A stretch of 64,000 nt of DNA from Rotaria sp. Silwood1 (Eukaryota; Rotifera; Eurotatoria; Philodinida; Philodinidae). The position numbers and the translations under genes were made by a program. Within the stretch, counting starts at the first letter, position 1; the number at the start of each line of letters is the position of its first letter. Positions 45,627 to 57,800 of the stretch are shown here, in pieces. The DNA is taken from positions 7,846 through 71,845 of the forward strand of contig CAJNOP010000415.1 in NCBI GenBank assembly GCA_905250075.1, read 5' to 3'. The notes below the pieces were generated by a model. It was not told where the DNA came from. It was given only the letters and a program-made list of their open reading frames with translations, and did no database searches.

Positions 45627-46520
45627 ATGGCACTGGAATTCTGGCATTACATAGTAATTCATGTGTCAGTCGGAGTTGGCATACTCACACTCTCGTTGCT
45701 GATTCTTTATTTATGTTCAAGATTCGCTCCTCACATTTACAGCTTTCTAAATAGTCGTCTTTTTGGCATCAAAGTTATCTACGAACTCACAAACAATGAT
45801 GGCAATACTGGAAGTACGAATGAAAAGAAAGTTAATCGTTTTGAAATAACTATTGATGATCAAGCGGTCACATCACGTGCTCCATGGGTTCACCAACATT
45901 TTCTCACTTTTATTGGTGCTATAACTTTGTCCGTGGCACTGATGACTCTTTTTGAAGGATGCATTTTAGCTAGTGCAGGGCTTTATCCAGGTGATGAGTG
46001 TCCTAGCGATCCAATGACTTGTTTTGTTTTCGGAAATACTTCAAGTGTACCCGTGAATGATGCTTTTAATTGTACACCCAGCGTTATTCCCACTATGCCG
46101 ATAAACGGAACAAATGCATGGTGTTATGGATGGGTCATCAAAAGAAACACGGTTAGCCGAGTTATTAATCAAATTGGTGTCTGTGGTGGAATTCTAGCCG
46201 TGATTGGCACACTCTTTGCATTTATGTTTCAAGCAAACACCGCTGTTGCGACTTTAATACTAATGATTTCATTTTCAACTTTTCTCGTGATGCTTGCTTT
46301 AGCTCCTACAATCAAGGTGTCTTTTTCCGTCTTAGCCTATATCGTTTGTATTAACTGTTTCATCATTGGATTAGCAGGTTGTCTATTCAACATCGACGAA
46401 GAGTCCAATGCAAATGGAAAAAAATCACAGAATGCTTCTGACGATGTAGTCAACAATTCATCAGCTAATGTTTCTCATGTACCGAGGGGTACAAACAAGA
46501 TCACACCTGTCTCAACCTAA
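45627..46520 (+). CDS. Five-transmembrane protein of unknown family
   Basis: Intronless, 297 residues. Hydrophobic spans at about 8-31, 92-115, 180-202, 204-226 and 232-254. The loop between spans 2 and 3 carries four or five Cys and potential N-glycosylation sites (NTSS, NCTP, NGTN), so it is probably extracellular. The C-terminal 40 residues are polar, Ser/Asn-rich and probably cytosolic. No known domain is recognised. Such multi-span orphans are frequent in bdelloid genomes (general impression, not a match). A TATA box is well placed. An open frame directly after it (46536-46919) has no features and is probably 3' UTR. Confidence 0.65.
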   Translation: MALEFWHYIVIHVSVGVGILTLSLLILYLCSRFAPHIYSFLNSRLFGIKVIYELTNNDGNTGSTNEKKVNRFEITIDDQAVTSRAPWVHQHFLTFIGAITLSVALMTLFEGCILASAGLYPGDECPSDPMTCFVFGNTSSVPVNDAFNCTPSVIPTMPINGTNAWCYGWVIKRNTVSRVINQIGVCGGILAVIGTLFAFMFQANTAVATLILMISFSTFLVMLALAPTIKVSFSVLAYIVCINCFIIGLAGCLFNIDEESNANGKKSQNASDDVVNNSSANVSHVPRGTNKITPVST

Positions 46521-49036
46521 TTTCTCATTGTTGATATGCGTTCGCTCGATTCATGTGACAGTCAAACTATTTTTCTATGTTCGCGCCTTCAAAATTACGA
46601 AATGACATTCTCTTTTAAGACATTCAAAACTGCACGCACGAGTTTGTCCACTCACTACAATGGCTCGAAGCTTTTTTGCGATTCAGCACAGAATTTTACT
46701 TATTTTTACTCATATCTGACTTTCAATAGAAGAAAGATCACAGAAATCGACTTTTTTAAATCGAGCAATGAGGGTAGAACATTTGAGGCAAGACGAATGA
46801 ATGAAGCCAGAGAACAGATCATTTTAACCATCAACAACTCGTTATTTTCATCCGTTATCAGTGACAGTAAAAGTCGAAAATTCTGGAAATTTAAAACAAG
46901 AAGTCAAGCTCTATCTTGAAAGGCACGTTGCTCTAGCTGATAGTTGATCGATGATTTTGGATCTGTCTGGTATCTCCTAGAGACTCGAATGCCTATCATT
47001 GTGCTTTAGCTTTCTTAGTTTTCCATAGGATTGACAAATCAAACAGATGTTCGGCGTGCCTCAAAATCCAGCTACAGTCATAGTGTTGAAACCAAATTCG
47101 GATGCGAATTTCACAGCGTGTTTAATTGTGTCGTAATTGAGTATCAAGTAGAAGTGTCTGATTAGCAGTATTTTCAAGTTTAATACATTTGCTTAATGTG
47201 ACTATACCTTTGAGAGCTCGTGTTCCAAAGTTTCTGATAACAGAACAAACGTTTTTTTAATCAGAAGTGCCACAACCAAAACAGAATAAATTTATTTAAT
47301 TTTGACGATTTCTGAGCTTAAAATATAGTCTATGTATCTGCATTAAAAATAGCGGCAATTCAATGCTAACACGTTAGAATTAATTGAAACTAATGCTAAT
47401 TCTAATAAAACAATCGTGCAAATTGACAGTGGTAGGTGCTCGCGTTTGAGAAAATGTCTAGATCTTTGTAGGCCTTTATTCGTACTATTAAGCACAGAAA
47501 GGGACATAACAGCTCATTTTGAGGTGTGTTCAATTCAAAAGCCAAATAGAGTCCATTCAAAGATGTGAAAACGTTCAGCAGATTCTCAGTAAGATTTAAA
47601 TATGAAATACGATGAATTGACTTTGCTTGTAAACGAGATTTCTAGTCATCGCGAGCATTATACATGAAAATATGATGGCTCTTTTTTGAAAATACTGCTC
47701 AAAAGTGGAACCTCACTTGAAACTTTCATGCAAAGTACTTAGAAAAAAAAACCACGAACATAAGCCACAATAAGTATTTCAATTTCCGAGTGTGATGGAC
47801 TCCTCATACCTAATCGTCCAGTATTTAATTATCGAAAAACTGAAAGTCTGATGTTTATTGATGATATATAGCTTCAATGTTAGTCGAATAATGTTTCATC
47901 AAATTTTCATAACAACAGAAAATTTTTTCCATTAGCGTTATATTGTTCGGAGCAGTAAGTAAAAATGTGAAATGTTATTTTTAAACTAATAAAGAAATAA
48001 CGAACGAACTATGTAAATAACTTGTTTGACTTTGCTATTGCGTCGAAAGAACAAAATATGAGTTTTATTCTGCAACGATGGACTATAATGAGAAAGAAGT
48101 TATTTTTCGATATGTTTTTATTCATTTTTATTGTTGTTTATTTTAAAAAATCACAACTGCAATTAAAATTTTAATAGAAAAAATTTTATTCAAACAACAA
48201 CGAATTTTTATTTTGTATTGCTAAACTCATCAGTGATATGATGCAGAATAAAGATCTACTTCATAACAATCATTTTGATCTTTTGTGTTTTTACTTTATT
48301 GCGAACTGATCTATATTGTAATCTTAGAAAAAGGATGTCATTTGTATTTGATAAGTTTGTCGACAGGTTTTTATCGAATTTTTAATGAGTAGATCTTGTT
48401 CTATGTATTATCTTCAGATCTACTTATATTGAGTGCAGAGAACACAAAAAGCGAAGAAAACCGAACAAAATGAATATAAATGTCATAATTAACTGAGAGA
48501 CAATATGCCTCAACGATAGTGATCCAAATATCGAACAAATCTTCAGTCAATGCTAAAGATGTCGAAGTAAATGTCAAAAATAAACTGACTTGGTTCGTTC
48601 AACAGTGATAAGAGTTATCATCTGACCGTAGTTTTGGCGTTTTGTAAAAAAATGTAATTTATGTTAGCCACGTTATTGATCATATAGTTTCACTAGAGAA
48701 AAGTACAATTTTATTTACTGTGTTTTTGGCAATAGCAGTCTCCTATCAACAATACTAGCGAGTGTTAAGAATCATTACATTCTGGAATTTTTTCTTGTCC
48801 GTACTATTTTGAAAGAAATCAAAATGAGATGTGTGCTGTTTTTGAAGACGTATTGAGGAAATATAAAATATGTAGCATCGATGTAAAGCGAACACATCCG
48901 TCTCGAATAAGCTTGGGTTTCTCAACGTTCTCTTTATTTTCATCAATTTAATGACCTTGGAATCTCTATGATAATCATGTATACTAAGAAAAAATGAATA
49001 AACAATACAAGACTGGAATATTTTCAGTTATCGCTA
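46521..49036. other. Intergenic, no gene recognised
   Basis: 47170-47290 resembles the 36.1-kb flank of the GPCR cluster and 47865-48330 resembles 43880-44400. Nothing else could be named. Confidence 0.4.
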
Positions 49037-49309
49037 GTGTATTCATTCTTTTGGTCTATCATTTTATCGAATGCATTACTAATAAGCAATATTCAAATTT
49101 ATTGCGATAACTATTTGACCCTTATGCATCGATCATACTTCATTGAGTCAAAGAATATTCTTCATCAAACTCTCTGTAGGCTAGACGATTGCACAAAACT
49201 AGTCGTGTCTTTTGATTATTTGATATTTTCACAACGAACTAATCACTGTTATATTCAGCAAAGTGCATCAAAAACAACAGCGACACATCCAAAGACAACT
49301 TGTTCTTAG
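49037..49309 (+). CDS. Possible secreted Cys-containing small protein or exon
   Basis: The frame is preceded by an acceptor-like TTTTCAG (49020-49026) and opens with a hydrophobic stretch (FFWSIILSNALLISNI), then about 70 residues with four Cys and a Thr/Pro end. The spacing loosely recalls apple/PAN-type domains of bdelloid secreted proteins, but the match is weak. It could be an exon of an unknown gene or chance. Confidence 0.25.
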   Translation: MYSFFWSIILSNALLISNIQIYCDNYLTLMHRSYFIESKNILHQTLCRLDDCTKLVVSFDYLIFSQRTNHCYIQQSASKTTATHPKTTCS

Positions 49310-49524
49310 CTACCGAATGTTAGCTAGTTGATACACTGATCGATAATGATTCTTTGAGTTTTTTGCTGTATAATCCTATCATAACGAGAAAAGATCATCT
49401 TCTTTTTTTTACATTAATGTTCGTTCTATGTATAGGTCACGATCTATGTGGAACTGTTCTCTTATCTTTCTCTTCATGACAGTGTTTAATCTTTTGAAGC
49501 ATTCGAACTTTTACATTATAGTGT

Positions 49525-50924
49525 GTGTACCGAAAGATCAAGACATCATCCAACGATTCGATAATCCTGAATCCGACTATACTGTCGACGAAACTAAATA
49601 AATCTGTCGTCATCGTTCCCGACTCCACCATCAGCATATACGAAGTTCGTCCAAATCGACGTCGTTTTTTCATTTTGATTATTCTCGCATTATCTGGTAT
49701 TCTATTACCGTTTTCTGACTCAATTTACATGCCAGCATTGGCTAGTATCAAATATAACTTGCATGCAAGCACTATACTGGTCGATTACACGAACTCTACT
49801 TACCTAATTGCAGCAGGAATATCCGGTCTCTTTTGAGGACCATTAAGTGATCGATTCTGGCGCAAGATTATACTTTTATTAGCTCTTACTATTTTTCTCG
49901 GTTTTACAATCGTGTATATTCTAGCTCGAACTATTATTGTAGTATTCATATTTCATTCATTGCAAGGTGCTTCCATATCGGCATTACTTGTTGTCGGACA
50001 GAGTGCCATCGTTGATATATACCCGCCGGATAGACTTGGTTTTGCTATGGGCCTTCTTTTTGTACCTTTCCTTATCGGACCTATTCTAGGTCCATTCGTG
50101 GGTGGTGCCTTATCAAATAAATTTGCGTGGCGAAGTACTTTTATCTCTTTAGCTATTATGGCTGTAATATCTACTTTGATGATTTTTCTATTTGTTCCTG
50201 ATACTCATCGCTACATTGTCCTTCAACGATTATTACGTGATGTGAAAAAAGAAACGTAAGCAGAAGAAGCAAACAAACACAATCTTCGTTTTAGAAGCAA
50301 ACTCTATTTTTAAGCCTCATTCTGCTCACTCTGATGTCTAATTGAGAAGCTCAAGAACTGTATGCACTTTCTTCACTTCATATTGGCTTTACTTACATCC
50401 CAACAGGTACTGCTTCTCTGCTTGGAAGTTTAAGCGATGGTTGAGTTTCTGATTGGTCAGCGAAACGTTTTTGTCAAGCGATGGAAGGTCGACTCATTCT
50501 TAATTTAATTGGTTCTCTATTATGTCCTCTTGGTTTATTATTATATGTATGAACTTTTCATTTTGGTATTCATTTAGCTATACCATTGATTGGGTCATCC
50601 ATGTTCTGTTCTGGTGAAACTTTCATGTGTATTAGTACTTGTGCCTTTGTCAATGTCAATAAACCAACAATGACCGGTAGTATTCTTGCACTTATCAATC
50701 CACTAAGTTTTATCTGTGCTGGTATCGGCATTATTGTCGCTGTTCCTTTGTTGGCATTGATGCAATTTGGACCATTATTCAGTCTTTTTGCTGGAATTTC
50801 ATTCTTCCTCACATGTATTTTGATGATATTCGTAATCTATCAATTACAATGCTCAAATTCATCGGCTGCTTGTTCTGATATTCTGCCAAAAACGTCTACA
50901 TCAGATACTAGTACATTAAGATAA
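49525..50924 (+). pseudogene. MFS drug:H+ antiporter (DHA1-like), decayed
   Basis: Recognisable across most of a 12-TM major facilitator: LPFSDSIYMPALASI (TM1), STYLIAAGISGLF then GPLSDRFWRK (motif A between TM2 and TM3), LQGASISALLVVGQSAIVDI (TM4), GLLFVPFLIGPILGPFVGG (TM5, motif C-like), and IPTGTASLLGSL through the last helices. Lesions: TGA at 49834-49836 in the position of the conserved Trp of F-W-G-P-L-S-D; loss of frame and apparently of the TM6/TM7 connector around 50260-50360; TGA at 50442-50444; and TGA at 50550-50552 in Y-x-W-T. The family resembles fungal multidrug exporters, suggesting lateral origin (inference). Not functional as it stands. The start codon is uncertain because the N-terminal tail is unconserved. 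Confidence 0.75.
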
Positions 50925-52809
50925 AAGAACATTATTTCAATTCAATGGTTTTAATTGATATAGATGAGCGCTTTAAAGAGACAGACTTTTATTTTTATTA
51001 TAGAATGAATCAACTCACGACTTTGTCATGCGTTTGCAAGAATAGTTGATTTTTAACTCGGACAGATATTCAGTGTTGTTGGCATGTCGACATGCAATGA
51101 TTGTATTCACTCACAGCCTCCAATTCATTTAATATATTCCAACTATCATAGTTTATCTTTAGCTTTGAGACTAAAACGAATATGTCTTTACGAAACTTGT
51201 ATTTGAAGAAATAGTTTTAATGCGTCAATGTAATATTTTCAGATCATATTATGATGATATTCTTCTAACAACCGAATATGAACTCGAAAAAAAAACCAAA
51301 GATATTCAACTCTTATATGAAACTATTATTGGATACTATTTTGACAAGTACGTCCATAATAGTAATACGAACACGAACAGATGAAAAAATCTAGAATTTT
51401 TCAAATTATCTAAACATCTTTCATGATATGTATTCTATGTAGTGATACTAAATCAAACATTCCACTCTATAATTTTTATCATATCCATAAAAATAGTTAT
51501 CAATATGAAACTAAGAAGACAATAAAGTGTTTAATTCATTATGGAATTCAAATGTATATTTGATATTCTTAAAGAAAATCTGTTAAGTATATCAAGAATA
51601 ATCATGATGAAAAATTTCATTACTGAACGGATGTAAACCTTAAATAAATCTATTTTTATCTTATAATTCAATTAAATGTTAATTGATGAAGATTACACCA
51701 TTGAATGACAATTATTATTATAAAATTAGGAGTTATACTAATTATCTGAATTTAAGTTACAATTTTGTCGATTCATGTTACATAGATTTCTGTTGATTTA
51801 GGTATGATTAAAATAACATGTTAAAAGCATGTAAAGAACGATCAGTTAAGTTTCAATAATGACTAAAGGTTTTACAGTGTCTATTATAAGAAAATTTTCC
51901 AGTAACAATAATACACAGTACTGTCATTAACTTTATTTATTATCAAATAGTATGTACTGTTATTATGCATTGAATTGACTGTTTAGCTTAATATGTTTTC
52001 TTGAAATAATTTCTTGTTATTTGTGAAATTCAAATCTAATAGAATATTTCCAAATAACAGTAAATTAGTTCGATTAACTTGAGTTTCGATGAAATTCTTC
52101 GCATCGAACTGTTTAAGATTTCGATAAAAGTTTAGATCGAAGATGAATAAGATTATAACAGAACACAAACAAAAGATAAAGAGAAATGAAAGCCACAATC
52201 ACCAATGACAATTATAATAATGTGAGAATCTTTATTACACTAAATCGATGTTGTACTAGCTCGAATAAAATATTATTGAAACCTATTATAACAGAAATGC
52301 TTATTTGCAGTTTTATTTAACTCTTTGTTCATAATACGGTCTAAAGAGACGGCGCTGATTAAAATTAACTTCTAAAAAACGAAAGCAAAACACGTAACAC
52401 AATGAGAAAATATATCATGAGTCATGAACGACAATTTGCAGTATCGAACTACCTTGATATACAAAAAGAATGCATAAATCATTGACAAATGAGTTGCTCA
52501 AAGCTTGTGAACATTCCACTAGGTTCCCTTCCTTTTATAATAGAATCACTAACATAACATGTGTATAAGAATTATTTAGGTTTGATCTATAGAGAAAATT
52601 ACTAAGGATAAAAATAGCGATCAGTACTTTCTACTGATTGTGAAAAAAAAAGCATCATCTTAAACTCAGAAAAATGTTTTCATTATATTAAACTGTTATG
52701 AAAGACTTAGTTAACAGGTAGAAACAATAACATCCATCAAAATTAGATATTAAGCATCAAAGATTATACTCATTATTCTTATAATGTTGTCGATATGAAT
52801 AATATAATA
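50925..52809. other. Intergenic, no gene recognised
   Basis: AT-rich, with only a 71-codon minus frame at 51983-52198 that has no recognisable content. Confidence 0.45.
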
Positions 52810-52817
52810 GTATGCAG

Positions 52818-53240
52818 TAGAGCCCTTCACCGGGTCCAAAAATGACTTGCTGGACCCGGACAAAGAAATGTCAACCGTTCCATCATTTTTTGTGCTAATA
52901 CGTTATTCAAACGTTCATTTTGTAGGGCGATACATTCTCTTTCATCTCATCTATTTAGAAAAGCATTAAAGTTCGTGATAGTCAAAAGTTTTTAAAAGAA
53001 AAATTCCGGGTCTGAACTTTCCGGGTCCGAGCGGATCCAAATTTGGACCCGGACTTTTTCTATTAAAAAATTTCGGCTATGAAGGACTCTAATGCTTCTC
53101 TAAATAGATGAGGTGAAAGAGAATGTATTGCCCTACAAAATGAACGTTTGAATAATGTATTAGCACAAAAAATGATGGAACGGTTGACATTTCTTTGTCC
53201 GGGTCCAGCAAGTCGTTTTTGGGCCCCTTGAAGGGCTCTA
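52818..53240. mobile_element. hAT-like non-autonomous foldback transposon
   Basis: Two arms of about 150 bp (52818-52970 and 53088-53240) are about 95% identical as reverse complements, with ends TAGAGCCCTTCA and TGAAGGGCTCTA. The element is flanked by the 8-bp direct repeat GTATGCAG (52810-52817 and 53241-53248). An 8-bp duplication and YAGRG-type ends fit the hAT superfamily. The 117-bp centre holds CCGGGTCC motifs and no coding sequence. High arm identity suggests recent activity. Confidence 0.85.
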
Positions 53241-53712
53241 GTATGCAGTGTTGATCATAAAAATGAAAATCCAAAGCACGCTGCTTATAAATCTGACTAA
53301 CACAATATTATAGATTTAATTTATCTGATCCCTCATAACAATTAATGATATCATTATCAAATTGTGTCACATCGATAAAGGAGATTTATTCAGTAAAAAT
53401 TAGTGATTTATTCACATTAGCTAATAAACAATCATACTCAGCATTATGTCCGATCTAAGGTAACAACTTTTTCAGAAAAAAAGAAGCCATTCCTGCGTAT
53501 GAAATAATGTATGGATAATCGCTGATTCTAAACAGTCCCCGTTCGTCTGAAGCGTCTAGACCATACCATACGTAATCGGCATTGCTTGTGATATAAATCT
53601 ATCGGTATGCAATAATCAGTTAAATATTGATATTGATCTTTGAAACAGTTTCATTCATTAAATAATAAATCATCATTTTCATATGACAGATCTCAGCCAT
53701 GTATCACAATAT
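53241..53712. other. Spacer between two transposons
   Basis: No gene or repeat recognised apart from the flanking target-site duplications. Confidence 0.5.
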
Positions 53713-54147
53713 GGGAATGTTTCAACTCGTCACGTTTTTTCTTGTCTGGCTTTCGTAACGAATTGACAGTACGAAAGCCCGTGACAGAGCTTTCGTAACG
53801 ACAGAATCAGGGCTTTCGTAACAAAAAATCAGGGGTTTCATAACAAATTTTACAGGGTGATCGTAATTGGTGTTTTAATATGTATCATTACAGAGCTTTC
53901 GTAACGAAAAGCATGTAATTTCTGCAAACTAAGTCCAGCTATCACCATCATCCTCATTAAGAAATCCCTGTTGCTTCGTTGCGAAAGCTCTGCAACTGTT
54001 ACGAACTCCCTGTATTAATCGTTACGATCGCCCTGTAAATTTCGTTATGAAATCCCTGTCTTTTTGGATATCCCTATTTTTGGTGTTACGAAAGGTCTGA
54101 TTTTTGCTTTTTGTTCAACTCGCCACGTGACGAGTTGAAACGTTCTC
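53713..54147. mobile_element. 435-bp inverted-repeat transposon with 8-bp target duplication
   Basis: Ends GGGAATGTTTCAACTCGTCA and the complementary GAGAACGTTTCAACTCGTCA agree at 21 of 23 positions over the terminal 23 bp. Flanked by CACAATAT (53705-53712 and 54148-54155), an 8-bp direct repeat. The interior holds repeated CTTTCGTAAC/GTTACGAAAG and CAGGG/CCCTG units, pointing one way in the left half and the other way in the right half. No coding capacity. hAT-like by duplication length, but a different family from its neighbour. Confidence 0.75.
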
Positions 54148-54155
54148 CACAATAT

Positions 54156-54572
54156 TGACGTAATTTTCGAAACTTACATTTGTTTTATTGTTAATATGAG
54201 TAAAAATAATTAAATTGCTAAACAGATGTGTGTGCGTTTTATTAGGTTGTTTTACAAAGCATGAATTTTTTTTCATTTTACTTTTACTCATCTTGATCCT
54301 GAATGATCAAGATAAGCTAAAAACAAAGAGAAAAGAAAAAGAAACACAACCATGAAATATTTATGACATAGTTGACAACGAAATTATAATACACATACAA
54401 AAGAACGATTAAACCGATAAGCAAGTAGTCACTATATATCGCTTATCATTGCATCAACTGTTATTAACATTACCTTTCTTCACCTTCAAAATGAATAAAT
54501 AATGTGAAATTCTAATAGTAAGTTTTGCATTATTTCGTATAAGAAGTTGAATGTTTTTCTTATCATAGCAAA
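54156..54572. other. Intergenic before the Cys-rich gene
   Basis: No gene. The last bases before the next ATG (TTCTTATCATAG) form a good splice acceptor, compatible with spliced-leader addition or an unseen leader exon. Confidence 0.35.
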
Positions 54573-54893
54573 ATGATAATAACAACAACGATACTCATTT
54601 CTTTAATTGTCTATTTTATAAATATTTCAACGGCAATAACGATAATTGAAGATCGATGTTCTTGTTCATGTTGTATTGGATTAGCTTGTAGTCCTATTCA
54701 AAAGCCTGATTTTGCTATTCCGCTATGTATTGATGATGGATCATGTGTTGCATTATGTAGAATGATATATCCTATTGATTGTAATAATATCTATTCACAG
54801 ACATTTGCTATTTGTGTCTCCGATACATCAAAGATCTTCAATCAATCTACAATTTTATATATGCTTTGTTTTATTTTTATCATTTTAATGTAA
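54573..54893 (+). CDS. Small cysteine-rich secreted or anchored protein
   Basis: Intronless, 106 residues. Residues 1-22 form a signal peptide (IITTTILISLIVYFINIS). The middle has ten Cys, starting with RCSCSCCIGLAC and ending ICVSD, enough for five disulfides. Residues 92-106 are hydrophobic (ILYMLCFIFIILM), so the mature protein may be GPI- or membrane-anchored. No family recognised. An AG acceptor lies four bases before the ATG, consistent with trans-splicing, which bdelloids use. Function unknown; comparison with disulfide-rich surface or defence peptides would be speculation. Confidence 0.6.
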   Translation: MIITTTILISLIVYFINISTAITIIEDRCSCSCCIGLACSPIQKPDFAIPLCIDDGSCVALCRMIYPIDCNNIYSQTFAICVSDTSKIFNQSTILYMLCFIFIILM

Positions 54894-57800
54894 TTACATT
54901 ATTTTATAGGGCATTTTTAATATTTCATGAACAAAATAGAATAAATAATTTTTCATTTTTTATTTTATTATTTTACACTATGAACATCGAATTTTCTATG
55001 GTGAAAAAAATACCATAATTGTGCATATTTATGAATTAGCTGAAAAACCTCACAGATCATTATGACATATAGGGTGTCCAGAAGATAATTAAACAAAGAA
55101 AAATTAGAACATTTCCATCATATGGGCTGATGTTTTCATCATTGATAAAGGAGTGTTCATAGTTCATACTTAGATGAGAAATGTTTTCAAAAACTATTTT
55201 GCAGCAACACAATCGATGCCAACAAATCCTTGCTGTCTAATGAATTAATCAAAAAAAATGAAACATCATTTATGTTTGGCTAAGAGAATAAAGTCAATCT
55301 TTTTGTTTAATTACTTTTTCGACATTCCATGCTTATATAGAAGCCTAAAGAGGAAATTGATACAAAGAATAGCAAATCTTAAAATTGTAGTAATTTTGAA
55401 ACCTATATATCAAAATTAGTGTAATTTTCAAAATTTCTACACATTGGAAAGAATTCTATGAATTTGAATTAATACGAATGTAAGCATCTGTTCTTTTGAA
55501 TCCAATCATTCACAAAAGTAGCTAAGAAATTAGAGTCATTGCAATGGCGTCATCAGCAGCTTGATTTTTAAGAAAATTGTAAAATTGTATAACTTTTGCA
55601 CTCGATTTGAGTGTCTATAAATTTAACAGTCAGAGTCGTTGTGAATCTGATGGTTTCAACCTAACTAGGATAATTTAGCACAATGACGAAGGAGATTCTT
55701 GGGTCGCAGAAGTCTTGTGTCTTTTATAATTGCAGCTCAGTAGTGACGGGTTTCAAAGAATTTCTAGAATAGGCACTGTCATCGTAATCGGAAAAATACT
55801 AGTGTCAGTGAAATAACATTTCTCGTCTTATGCGTCTGATATCTGCTCTTCTATTATTTTTGACAAAGATCAGACATAACGTAGCCATTGGCTTTTTTTT
55901 TCAAAAAAATTTCCATCAAAAGATTGATAATTTGCGTTGGCATTCAATCGACATTTGAATAACCTTCAATTCTATCCGTATAGAACAAGAATAATAATCA
56001 AAGGCGATATGATCTTGTTTCATTTTTGCTGAATTATTGAGATATTTATCACAGATAGAAATCAATTTTTTTCTCTATCTATTTCGATTACAAAACATCT
56101 ATTATAGTAGATTTCGTTATCATTCGGTTAAAAAATTGCACTACAAAGAGTAATAGTGAATTTTTTAAGACGATTTTAGTGTTGAAGGACACAAGAAAGA
56201 AATATTTTCTCAATAAAATTCTCTTCGATTACTCTTTTGATTATTGTTTATGTCATGCGTTGCAGCAAATGTTATTATTAACTGTGTGGCACACTTGAAC
56301 GTCACAATAGCTCATCACTAAAAAACAGTTATAAACCTGATTTTCATTTTATTTGATATTAAAATCATAGTTACTTTCCAACTTTGACAAGAGTAAGCTA
56401 TTGTAAGCATCACATAATAACTTCTTCAATGTTATTTTTTTTCTTTTCTTTTTTCTTATATTGATGCCTAGCAACAACTGAATAGTTTTCAGTGCTTACA
56501 TGCCCCGTTAAGAAGAGAGAAAGAAGAATAAATTACTTTCTTAAAAATTCTATGTGCTCAGTGTGTGGTTAACATCATTTGGTTTATTCCCTTTCATCAT
56601 GGTTGTTATTAACATCAAGGTGCATGACATATATGGGTTAATTGCAACTTTATTGTAACGTTTCATGAAAAAATGATCGGAGAATTTTTTTTCGATTTTC
56701 AAATAGATGAGTAGTGCATTGTACAGTACCATATGAGAGAAGAATATAATTGACGTTTCCAGACTACCACTATGAGTTTGGCTATGATACACGAAAACCA
56801 CGCAAAAAAACACATGAAATTTGCTAAAATATGGTTGTTCTGCCTCGATATATTAAACTTTCAACATACGGAAGTTTTGTCAAATATATTAAAAAATTTT
56901 TTAAATTATGGCGATACATATATGTATTATGCGGAACCACCTTTAGTTTCACTTGATTAGAGCACTTTATCCGATTAATAATCTCGCGTGACACTTTCCT
57001 CATAGAAAATCTCGCGTGACATATTGACGATATTTTCCCTCTTTTGCACGATAGACAGGTCTTCGGACTCTGATATTTTAACCAGTAATTAGGCACAATG
57101 AGTGAATAAAATGATCAAAGTTCGGTCGCATTCTGGCATAGTATAAGAAAACTATGCCCCAAACAAATTGAAAAATCTCGCGTGACATTTTGTGTGACAA
57201 TCGAATTTTTAAATTGAATTTTATATTTCTTCTAAAGAAGAAGTAGGACAATTATCTCATCGTCTTTAGTGGTTTTATATAGCACCAACTGTCTTTTATT
57301 TAACAGCAGCCCGATCAATTTCAGACGGGTCATTGCGTAGCAAAATGAATTTTAATCTCGCGTGACAGAAAATCGAGGGTTGTCTGTACTCATGATATTT
57401 CGAGAAAACTATAATAAAAAAAACGTCGAACGAACCAATGAGTTTTATATTCGAGAAGTGCAGACTGTATATTATAAATATCATCAACTGTCAAAATTCA
57501 AATAAGAAGTAACGAATTGGCCATACGACTTTTCGTCCAATAAACGGCAGCAGATATCGAAATTTTGAGCCTTGTACAGCCAATATCTCAGGACTTGTTC
57601 AAGTTAGCCTCGTGATTTTTTGTGTGTTAGTGGGGACTTCTTAGTAGAACATATGGTGAAAAAATCGCAAGGATCGGTTGAATAGAACTCGAGATATTGA
57701 AATTTTATGTTCAAGAATACAACGGTACAATAAAGTTGCAATTAACCCATATATATTTTTTCTACGAATCATCGTATTTTGTCAACTATCTCGATGGAAT

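Noticed and set aside
46536-46919. 127-codon ORF after the five-TM gene
   Set aside because: No domain, signal, or splice evidence; best read as 3' untranslated sequence.
49525-50924. TGA read as tryptophan by a variant genetic code
   Set aside because: Intact genes here use TGG for Trp and some end in TGA (24023-25240 and 41354-42376), and the MFS gene also has frame loss and a deletion.
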